DNA of 19,559 nucleotides from Treponema sp. (GTDB lineage Bacteria; Spirochaetota; Spirochaetia; Treponematales; Treponemataceae), in the NCBI GenBank assembly GCA_017421145.1, contig JAFOTA010000090.1, positions 1 through 19,559 on the forward strand, given 5' to 3'. Position numbers and translations under genes: made by a program. Below are positions 13,393 through 19,559 of the stretch, in pieces (the stretch's first letter is position 1; each line of letters starts with the position of its first letter). The notes beneath the pieces are model-generated. The model was not told the DNA's origin. It ran no database searches and worked only from the letters and a program-made list of their open reading frames with translations.

Positions 13393-14281
13393 CGCTGAAA
13401 ATATTGTTTGAGGAAAGCTCTTTGTTTATCTTGTCGTATAGGTTTTTGGCAAGCTCCAGAAGCGGTCCCGGCTTTTCTTTGCTGGATTTTCCCAATCCGA
13501 AGATTCTTGCTATTGATTTCTTGAATTCCTCCAGCTTTTTGAGCCTCAGTTCCTTGTCCTTTTTTTGACCGTACTTGTACTCAAGGATTCCCTGCATGTA
13601 TATAACGCCGTCATATCCGTAGTTTTTGTCCGTGTCAGGGCCGAACATGTTGTTCATAGGCTCTATCGATTCTATGCGTCCGGTTTCATTTATGAGCGTC
13701 TGCTGGTAGAAAAACATTGCTTTCCTATAAAAGACCTGGGCGATGTATTCAAAGTTGTGTCCCGGGCAGAGCATGTCAAGGTCCTTGCACATCCAAGCAA
13801 GACGGATGGAAATCTGTGCCCTCTTGAACGTCGGGGCATATCCTATGTCAACCTTTTCATAGCAAAGGAGTGCGCTGTAGTACATTGCGGCTCCGTCGTA
13901 CAAGGTTCTTTTTTCAAGGAGATTGTGGTACGGGAAAAGATTTTCGACCATTGCGGTTCTTTTTTCCTCGTCATCATACAAACGGGCAAGAGTCGCCTGA
14001 TCCTTTATGTCCGTGAAATCCTTCCAGAAAAGCGCCGTATGGCAGTTCGGGCAGCATCCGATTTCGTAAATCATCGGGAAAACACGCCCGTATCTTTTGG
14101 AAGGCTCATAAATGCGGTGAAGCTCGTCAGTGAGAGGTCCCGCTATCATGCGTCCTCCTCCGCGCTGCATTACTTCCTGCTCGAAGCCCTTGTTGCATAC
14201 CGGGCACATTACCTTTTCTTTTGCCCAGTAAGAAATAGAAGGCTTTTTTTCGGTTCCGCCGCTTGATGAACTACTGACCAT
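13385..14281 (-). CDS. DUF2225 family protein (zinc-ribbon-like)
   Basis: A 298-residue cytoplasmic protein of unknown function. After a Ser/Gly-rich start, CPVC (26-29) is followed by FEQEVMQRGGGRM and then CCPNC (76-80) with HTALFWKDF, the paired-Cys arrangement of DUF2225 that probably binds zinc. The rest is helical, with aromatic and Tyr-rich segments (MYYSALLCYEKVDIGY, FYRKAMFFYQQTL) that look like TPR-type helical hairpins, and a Lys-rich stretch near 240-265. GAGGG overlapping the acpS stop supports the ATG. It starts 5 bases after acpS and overlaps truA. I can give no activity. Confidence 0.8.
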   Translation of the reverse strand: MVSSSSSGGTEKKPSISYWAKEKVMCPVCNKGFEQEVMQRGGGRMIAGPLTDELHRIYEPSKRYGRVFPMIYEIGCCPNCHTALFWKDFTDIKDQATLARLYDDEEKRTAMVENLFPYHNLLEKRTLYDGAAMYYSALLCYEKVDIGYAPTFKRAQISIRLAWMCKDLDMLCPGHNFEYIAQVFYRKAMFFYQQTLINETGRIESIEPMNNMFGPDTDKNYGYDGVIYMQGILEYKYGQKKDKELRLKKLEEFKKSIARIFGLGKSSKEKPGPLLELAKNLYDKINKELSSNNIFSDD

Positions 14282-14286
14282 ATCTT

Positions 14287-14670
14287 TTACCCTCGCTCTA
14301 TGACTACGTTTGCAACTGCATATTCTTTTTCATGGCTCAGAGAGACAAAAACCCTTGCGTTCTTGCCGCATATCTTTTCCATGATTTCCAGCGCAGTGCC
14401 GGTGACCACCATTTCAGGCCTGCCGTTTTCTTCCGTCCTTATGTACACGTCTTTCAGCTCGAAGCCTACTATACCCGTTCCCAAGGCTTTTGAAAACGCT
14501 TCCTTTGCCGCAAACCTGACCGCATAATGCTGTGCAAGGAAACCTACCCTCGTCACATTTTCTGCAGCCATTTCCCCGGCATTGAAAAACCTTTTTAATA
14601 TATCGGGATTTTTCACCCATTTCTCAAATCTTGATATACCCGTTATGTCAACGCCAATACCGACTATCAT
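14287..14670 (-). CDS. acpS: Holo-[acyl-carrier-protein] synthase
   Basis: A 127-residue, full-length AcpS-type phosphopantetheinyl transferase, which moves 4'-phosphopantetheine from CoA onto apo-ACP and so enables fatty acid synthesis. MIVGIGVDITGISRFEKWVK carries the Mg-binding Asp8; RFAAKEAFSKALGTG (52-66) carries Glu57 and Lys61; the last strand contains VSLSHEKEYAVANVV. AGGAG inside the end of cdaR serves it. It begins 1 base after the cdaR stop and ends 5 bases before DUF2225. Confidence 0.96.
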   Translation of the reverse strand: MIVGIGVDITGISRFEKWVKNPDILKRFFNAGEMAAENVTRVGFLAQHYAVRFAAKEAFSKALGTGIVGFELKDVYIRTEENGRPEMVVTGTALEIMEKICGKNARVFVSLSHEKEYAVANVVIERG

Positions 14671-14671
14671 A

Positions 14672-15832
14672 TCACAGAAGCTCCTGTTCTAGAACCTCTT
14701 CAAGTTCATTTTCCTCATTTTCTGATTCAGTTCCTGAAGAAACCTGATCTTCCTCTTTTTCAGGCGCGGTGTTTTCATCATGCCCTGCGTTTTCGTCTTC
14801 CGGTATGTCATCTGTGACCGGCTGGAAAATCTCCTTTACCCAGATTCGTATTGAAGACGGCTGGTCAAGTATGGTCGTTCCGAGCGGTGCAGATACTGAA
14901 AGCGGAATCTCATACGTTCCTTCCCCGGTTATGGATATGCAGTCCGCAATGACAAGGATTTTTGACGTGTCGATTTTTTCAAGGCTGATTTCCGATCCTT
15001 TGAGGCTTACTGAAACCGTGACCATGTTGTTCGTTATCTCAAGCCTGTCGTCAAGATTGGCGAAATTTACCGGTATTCCGCTGTAGCTCTGCTGTCCCTG
15101 GATTGGTGCGAGCTTTACGGTCAGGGTGAATTTCGTGTCCTGAGGTATGTCTATTTTAAGCCGGCTGTCGAGTATGGAAAACTTCGGAGTCACTTCTATC
15201 GTCGTCGGAGTGAATTTGTTCGTGATTTTGCTTATGTCTATGGCTTCCGTGGTCAGGGTGTCGGCCTTCGTCTTTTCAACTATGCTCCTTCCGCCTGAAA
15301 TCTTTATCTTGTCGGGTGAAAGAGTCTTTTCTGAAATCTCGAATCCCTGTGCGCCAAGTTCCCCGCTGAAAGTCGGCACTATTTTTATCCATTCTTCGGT
15401 CTTGTGCTCAACCTTAAGCTTCACGGTCTTGGGTGAATATTCGAATTTATTGAATTCCGCCGATGTTCCTGCATTGTCAAGCTCCACTACAATCGGAAAG
15501 TCATATACGCCCTCATCGCTTACTGCAACATACTGGTCGTCTTCAATTCTTGATCTCAGATCGATGAAGGCATGTACGCTTGATTCCTCCAGTTTTTCAG
15601 TTGATTTTGCAGTTATCTTTACGGTGAAGTCCCTGAGCGGCTGACCGTCTTTTTCCGTTGCGACCATCTTTCCGTCGTCCTTTATCTCCACGACCGTATT
15701 GAAGGTAGATTTTATGGAGCCGTAGTTGTAGTAGACGAAGCTTATGAGTATGGTCACGCCAAGGCAGGCCGCCATTATGAGTATGTCGTTGGTGCTTATC
15801 CTGATTTTGTCAAGGAGCCTCTTTTCTTTCAT
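14672..15832 (-). CDS. cdaR: YbbR-domain regulator of diadenylate cyclase (CdaR)
   Basis: A 386-residue protein with a short basic cytoplasmic N-terminus, one membrane helix (about 17-38, ILIMAACLGVTILISFVYY) and an extracytoplasmic part made of YbbR beta domains. Recurring units include YVAVSDEGVYDFPIVVELDN, VVEIKDDGKMV and FSILDSRLKIDIPQDTKF. In Firmicutes the protein encoded next to CdaA binds it at the membrane and modulates cyclic di-AMP output. Its ATG overlaps the cdaA stop by 4 bases (ATGA), so stoichiometric coupled expression is likely. The last 45 or so residues are strikingly acidic (GTESENEENELEEVLEQELL), an odd extension for a YbbR protein. Confidence 0.88.
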   Translation of the reverse strand: MKEKRLLDKIRISTNDILIMAACLGVTILISFVYYNYGSIKSTFNTVVEIKDDGKMVATEKDGQPLRDFTVKITAKSTEKLEESSVHAFIDLRSRIEDDQYVAVSDEGVYDFPIVVELDNAGTSAEFNKFEYSPKTVKLKVEHKTEEWIKIVPTFSGELGAQGFEISEKTLSPDKIKISGGRSIVEKTKADTLTTEAIDISKITNKFTPTTIEVTPKFSILDSRLKIDIPQDTKFTLTVKLAPIQGQQSYSGIPVNFANLDDRLEITNNMVTVSVSLKGSEISLEKIDTSKILVIADCISITGEGTYEIPLSVSAPLGTTILDQPSSIRIWVKEIFQPVTDDIPEDENAGHDENTAPEKEEDQVSSGTESENEENELEEVLEQELL

Positions 15833-16686
15833 CTTTTGATCTCCTGAACTCCGTCCTGAACCGGATTTACTGTCTTTCCGCCCAAAAGCTGATTCAGGGT
15901 CTGCTCAAGCTCCGTCCTGGTAAGGTTGTAATAGAGCCTTCCGTCGTATGCAAGGCTTATGTATCCGGTTTCTTCGCTTACCACAAGTGCAACGGCATCG
16001 CTTTTTTCGCTTGCACCAAGAGCCGCACAGTGCCTCGTTCCGAACGTGGATTTTTTTATGTCGTAGTGTTCGCTCAAAGGAAGGTGGCTTCCCGCACGTA
16101 TGATTTTGTTGTCCTGTATGATGCATGCACCGTCATGAAGCGGAGTGTCATACTTGAAGATTGTTACGAGCAGGTTTTTGGAGATGTCCGCGTTGAGTTC
16201 CTCTCCGTTCAAGTCTGAGTCATCGTTCACTATTTTTACCATCGGATCGCTTCTAAGGAACACCAGGAGCATTCCGCGGCTTTTCGGCTGTGATTCAGTG
16301 ATCCTTGAAAGCTCTTCGGCTGCATCCAGTACGCTTGAAATTTTTTCCTCGGTGTATTTCGCGCTTTTTTTTCCACGGAAAGACAGGAAATTTATGTTTC
16401 CCATCTTAACGATTATTTTCCTTATTTCCGGCTGGAAAACGATTACGAAAGCCGTGATGACCGTAGGACCAAGCTTTCTGATAAGCCATGAGAGTATAGG
16501 CAGGTTGAGTCCTGAGATGACAAGTCCCGAAAGACCTATTATGATTGCCGCCTTAAGCATCAGGAGAGAATTCGTTCTCCTCAGCAGACGGAAGATTTCA
16601 TAAATGAGAAGGAACAGGAGTACAAAATCAAGTCCCCTGAGAAAAAATTTTCCTACAGATGTCAGGCTACCGCTTATTCCGTTCAA
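15829..16686 (-). CDS. cdaA: Diadenylate cyclase CdaA (membrane DAC), RHC variant
   Basis: A 285-residue membrane enzyme that joins two ATP into cyclic di-AMP. Hydrophobic helices cover about 18-34, 42-60 and 64-84, then a linker and a cytoplasmic DAC domain (about 105-265). Motifs: FKYDTPLHDGACII with DGA at 185-187, GSHLPLSEH, FGTRHCAALGASEKSDA, and VVSEETGYISLA. The second motif is RHC (218-220), where family members usually have RHR. The start is TTG at 16684-16686: AAAGGAG is well placed upstream, and the next in-frame Met is residue 43, inside the second helix. folP is 21 bases upstream and cdaR overlaps by 4 bases. Cyclic di-AMP typically controls potassium and osmolyte transport and envelope stress. 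Confidence 0.93.
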   Translation of the reverse strand: MNGISGSLTSVGKFFLRGLDFVLLFLLIYEIFRLLRRTNSLLMLKAAIIIGLSGLVISGLNLPILSWLIRKLGPTVITAFVIVFQPEIRKIIVKMGNINFLSFRGKKSAKYTEEKISSVLDAAEELSRITESQPKSRGMLLVFLRSDPMVKIVNDDSDLNGEELNADISKNLLVTIFKYDTPLHDGACIIQDNKIIRAGSHLPLSEHYDIKKSTFGTRHCAALGASEKSDAVALVVSEETGYISLAYDGRLYYNLTRTELEQTLNQLLGGKTVNPVQDGVQEIKR

Positions 16687-16707
16687 TTGGACAGCTCCTT
16701 TCTATAA

Positions 16708-17565
16708 TCAGCGCGTTTCTATAGGAATATCATCGGCACCTAGACCGATTCCTTTCAGGACATTCATTGAATCTACGCAGGGAGCCACGTCATGCACCCT
16801 TACAAGAGTCGCACCCCGGATTACGGACAAGAGGTTTGCCGCAAGCGTTCCGAAAAGCCTTTCTGCAGTATCACGCCCGGTAAGCTCGCCTATGCATGTT
16901 TTCCTTGAAAGCGCCATAAGCACAGGATATTTACCGCCGCAAAGCCTTCCGCAGTTCCTTATGAGAGAAATGTTTCCTTCAAGGCTTTTTCCGAATCCTA
17001 TGCCCGGATCTATTATTATCTTGCCGCTGTCAATACCCTTGGAAACGGCGAAATCAGCCCTGGATGAAAGGTATGCGTCAACTTCACGGAAAATGTCTCC
17101 GTAGGCAGTGTCTTTCTGCATGTTAATTGGAATCCCCCTTTTGTGCATGAGGATTACCGGAGCGCCGGATTTTGCCGCAAGGTCAGCCATGAGAGGATCG
17201 TCTTCGAAAGATGATATGTCGTTCACTATGTCGGCACCGGCATCCAGGGCAGCTTTCATCACGCGTGATTTTCTTGTGTCAACCGAAACCGGAACCGAAT
17301 ATTTTTTTCTGAAAGATTCTATCACGGGGATTATCCTCCTGATTTCCTCTTCTTCCGTTATGTATTCTGATCCCGGCCTTGTGGATTCACCGCCTATGTC
17401 GATTATGTCGGCTCCTTCGTCACTAAGCCTTGCCGCCTGATCATATCCGCCCCTGCTTTTGTCATAGAAGCTGTCCGGAGTGCAGTTTACTATTCCCATT
17501 ATGAATGCAGGACGCTCCGTAGTGATTTCCCTGTCAGAAAGCCTGAGCGAAAGTTTTTTTCCCAT
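16708..17565 (-). CDS. folP: Dihydropteroate synthase
   Basis: A 285-residue DHPS, which joins p-aminobenzoate to hydroxymethyl-dihydropterin diphosphate in folate synthesis and is the target of sulfonamides. Motifs in order: FIMGIVNCTPDSFYDKSRGG (21-40, with Cys28 where Val is usual), IGGESTRPG (57-65), VSVDTRK (93-99), NDISS (115-119), LMHKRGIPINMQ (139-150), DPGIGFGKS (186-194), ALSRK (218-222) and the C-terminal RVHDV (256-260). GGAGAG stands before the ATG. The gene lies 11 bases after dxs and 21 before cdaA. A folP-cdaA neighbourhood is seen in several bacterial groups, without a known functional link. Confidence 0.97.
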   Translation of the reverse strand: MGKKLSLRLSDREITTERPAFIMGIVNCTPDSFYDKSRGGYDQAARLSDEGADIIDIGGESTRPGSEYITEEEEIRRIIPVIESFRKKYSVPVSVDTRKSRVMKAALDAGADIVNDISSFEDDPLMADLAAKSGAPVILMHKRGIPINMQKDTAYGDIFREVDAYLSSRADFAVSKGIDSGKIIIDPGIGFGKSLEGNISLIRNCGRLCGGKYPVLMALSRKTCIGELTGRDTAERLFGTLAANLLSVIRGATLVRVHDVAPCVDSMNVLKGIGLGADDIPIETR

Positions 17566-17576
17566 ATGTCTCTCCG

Positions 17577-19514
17577 TTATCGATTATCTGAAAGCTGTGA
17601 AAGAGCCTTTTCTGTTATCTGGCCTGAAGAAAGACCTGTGCTTTCGAGTATCTGCTGTCTTGATCCGTTTGCAACGAAGCTGTCAGGAAAAGCCGTCACC
17701 AAAGTCTTTAAGCCATGTGTTTCCGGGGAGCTTTTTATGACGGAATCCAGATATTCGCTTATGCCGCCTTTTTTTACGCCGTCTTCAAGGAACATTACGA
17801 GGTCATAGTTTTTTGCTTTAGAAATGAAATGACCTTCATCGAACGGTTTGAGGAAACGAAGTACGTACATGTCGGCCTCATATCCTTTTATTATGAGTGA
17901 CCTTGCCGCAGTAAGGCATTCGCTGAAAAGGCTTCCGGTGAGTACGAGAAGGATTTTTTTTCTTTTGGCATCCCCGTTTTCAGGTGTCTCTTCAAATCCT
18001 ATGCTCATTGCAGGCGCAAATTCACGGCATGAAATGAAAATTCCGCGCCCTGGTTCGACCGGTGAAGAAAAAGCCTGTATTTCGGACGGACATGAAAGCT
18101 TCGGCCACCTTATGCTTACAGGACCCTTGCATTTTTCAACCGCCCATTCAAGGCACAGCTTTAGATCGGATTCAGAGCAGACTGTCATCATCGTCATGTT
18201 GGGGATAGGCTTTAGAAGAGCTATGTCAAATATGCCCTGATGCGTCTCACCGTCGGAAGGAACTGCACCAGCCCTGTCAAAAACGAATATGACGTGCCTT
18301 TTCTGCAGTGCGATGTCTTCTATTATTTGGTCTATTGAACGCTGTATGAACGTGGAGTATATGGCCACTACAGGTAGAAGTCCGCCTGCTGCAAGGCCTC
18401 CTGCAAACGTGACTGCATGTTCTTCTGCAATCCCAACGTCGAAAAATCTTTTTGAATAATGCCTTGAAAAAGAATCAAGGCCGGTTCCCTTTGACATGGC
18501 CGCAGTTATAGCCACGACACGCGGATTTTTTTCTCCGAGAGAGAGCATCTCCCTGCTGAATACTTCAGTGAAGCTTAATGTGTCGAATTTTTCAACGTAT
18601 CCGTCGCTTGTGTTGAAAGGACCTACTCCGTGGAATGCAGACGGATCATCTTCCGCCGGGCTGTATCCCTTGCCTTTTTTCGTCACGACATGGACTACGA
18701 CCGGACGCGGGATTTTTTTGACCCTTTTCAGAGTTTCCTCAAGCTGCTGCATGTTGTGTCCGTTCAGGGGACCCACGTATTCAAAGCCAAGGTCAACGAA
18801 GAGATTGTTCGTCAGAAGGAGTCCTTTGAGTCCCCTTTTGAACCTGTATATGAAATATCCGAGCTTTCTGTTGAAATAAGGTATGTTGTCAACCGCCCTG
18901 TCAATCTTGTAGCGGAGCTTCTGGTATCCTGTGGACATAGTGAGCTTTGAAAGATAGCGTGACAAAGCGCCCGTGTTCCTGCTGATGGACATCTGGTTGT
19001 CGTTGACTATAACTATGAGGTTTTTCGCAAGGTTTCCGGCATGGCTCAAAGCTTCGAAAGCCATTCCTCCTGTCATTGCACCGTCACCGATAACCGCTAT
19101 CACTTTGTCGTTCCTTCCCTGGATGTCCCATGCCGTGAGAAGTCCCAGTGCGGATGAAATTGAAGAAGATGCATGCCCGGCATCAAAATAGTCGTGGGGG
19201 CTTTCATTTATGCGCGTGAACCCGGAGATTCCGTCTTTTGTCCTCAATGTATGGAACTGACCGTATCTTCCCGTGAGAAGCTTGTGCGGATATGACTGAT
19301 GGCTTACGTCCCAGACAATGGCATCGGAGGGGCTGTTGAACACCCTGTGAAGGATGATTGAAAGCTCCACAACGCCAAGGTTGCTGGCAAGGTGACCGCC
19401 GTTTTTTCCGACGACATCTATTATCTCGGAGCGGATTTCATTTGCCAGTACAGGCAGCTGTTTTTGGGGTATTTTCTTTAAATCTTCAGGAGAATGAATT
19501 TTTTGAAGCAGCAA
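17577..19514 (-). CDS. dxs: 1-deoxy-D-xylulose-5-phosphate synthase
   Basis: A 645-residue, full-length thiamine-diphosphate enzyme that condenses pyruvate and glyceraldehyde 3-phosphate, the entry step of the MEP isoprenoid pathway. Motifs: GGHLASNLGVVELSI, WDVSHQSYPHKLLTGR (68-83), the TPP motif starting GDGAMTGGMAFEALSHAGNL (143-162) and ending in VNDN, the catalytic Glu in VGIAEEHAVTFAGG (360-373), and DRAGAVPSDGETHQGIFD (413-430). The start is TTG at 19512-19514: AGGGGAG (19523-19528 region) is about 8 bases upstream, while the in-frame ATT two codons earlier is too close. It is the first gene seen of the seven-gene operon; its promoter is probably beyond the right edge. Confidence 0.97.
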   Translation of the reverse strand: MLLQKIHSPEDLKKIPQKQLPVLANEIRSEIIDVVGKNGGHLASNLGVVELSIILHRVFNSPSDAIVWDVSHQSYPHKLLTGRYGQFHTLRTKDGISGFTRINESPHDYFDAGHASSSISSALGLLTAWDIQGRNDKVIAVIGDGAMTGGMAFEALSHAGNLAKNLIVIVNDNQMSISRNTGALSRYLSKLTMSTGYQKLRYKIDRAVDNIPYFNRKLGYFIYRFKRGLKGLLLTNNLFVDLGFEYVGPLNGHNMQQLEETLKRVKKIPRPVVVHVVTKKGKGYSPAEDDPSAFHGVGPFNTSDGYVEKFDTLSFTEVFSREMLSLGEKNPRVVAITAAMSKGTGLDSFSRHYSKRFFDVGIAEEHAVTFAGGLAAGGLLPVVAIYSTFIQRSIDQIIEDIALQKRHVIFVFDRAGAVPSDGETHQGIFDIALLKPIPNMTMMTVCSESDLKLCLEWAVEKCKGPVSIRWPKLSCPSEIQAFSSPVEPGRGIFISCREFAPAMSIGFEETPENGDAKRKKILLVLTGSLFSECLTAARSLIIKGYEADMYVLRFLKPFDEGHFISKAKNYDLVMFLEDGVKKGGISEYLDSVIKSSPETHGLKTLVTAFPDSFVANGSRQQILESTGLSSGQITEKALSQLSDNR

Positions 19515-19559
19515 AACAATGCTCCCCTCGCGTCATAGGACAAAAAGTAAAAAAAAGAC

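Noticed and set aside
13565..14266. 233-codon open frame on the + strand opposite DUF2225
   Set aside because: It has no family resemblance or ribosome-binding site and is the complement of a well-supported gene embedded in a tight operon.
16145..17104. Two long + strand frames opposite cdaA and folP
   Set aside because: Both mirror the codon pattern of the real genes and have no start context of their own.
1..19559. tRNA, rRNA, CRISPR array, insertion sequence or prophage genes
   Set aside because: I looked on both strands and saw no cloverleaf, rRNA-like sequence, regularly spaced repeat, transposase or phage protein.

Overview
The window looks like core chromosome from a spirochaete, most probably a host-associated Treponema. 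The evidence is moderate GC, the gene order rpsF-ssb-rpsR-rplI-dnaB, a folP-cdaA-cdaR-acpS block, and two exported proteins of spirochaete character that I cannot assign to a characterised family. The genus is my inference from protein style and order; no rRNA is present to confirm it. I see no tRNA, rRNA, CRISPR array, transposase or phage gene.

Layout. On the + strand, 1-300 is the 3' end of rseP (site-2 intramembrane protease), followed closely by a secreted beta-propeller-like protein (317-2284). Next comes a 455-base stretch without a convincing gene (2285-2739). It holds six consecutive stem-loops behind an extended -10 box and ends in a strong intrinsic terminator: a candidate structured RNA or a cluster of intergenic repeats. 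On the - strand, an aminotransferase (4234-5439) and glycogen synthase glgA (2740-4218) form a pair. They are divergent from a small exported protein of unknown function (5627-6355). The shared intergenic region holds back-to-back promoters and two operator-like palindromes.

From 9733 down to 6401 on the - strand runs rpsF-ssb-rpsR-rplI-dnaB, driven by a near-consensus sigma70-type promoter at 9793-9821. Its intergenic gaps are unusually structured: a leader hairpin before rpsF, closing helices after the ssb and rpsR stops, and a strong terminator between rplI and dnaB. Divergent from it on the + strand is a repair/restart pair, a family-4 uracil-DNA glycosylase and priA (9881-12610). Its promoter places the predicted transcription start at the ATG, so the message is probably leaderless, and a perfect palindrome covers the -35 box.

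From 19514 down to 12619 on the - strand is a tightly packed seven-gene operon: dxs-folP-cdaA-cdaR-acpS-DUF2225-truA. It joins isoprenoid precursor synthesis, folate synthesis, cyclic di-AMP synthesis with its regulator, acyl-carrier-protein activation, a zinc-ribbon protein of unknown function and tRNA pseudouridylation. Gaps are 1-21 bases with two overlaps, so translational coupling is likely. CdaA has Cys where the family usually has the second Arg of its RHR motif.

No obviously new multi-gene system is present. The best candidates for something undescribed are the hairpin array at 2316-2694, the switch-like RNA between rpsR and rplI, the palindrome-controlled leaderless repair operon, and the CdaA variant.
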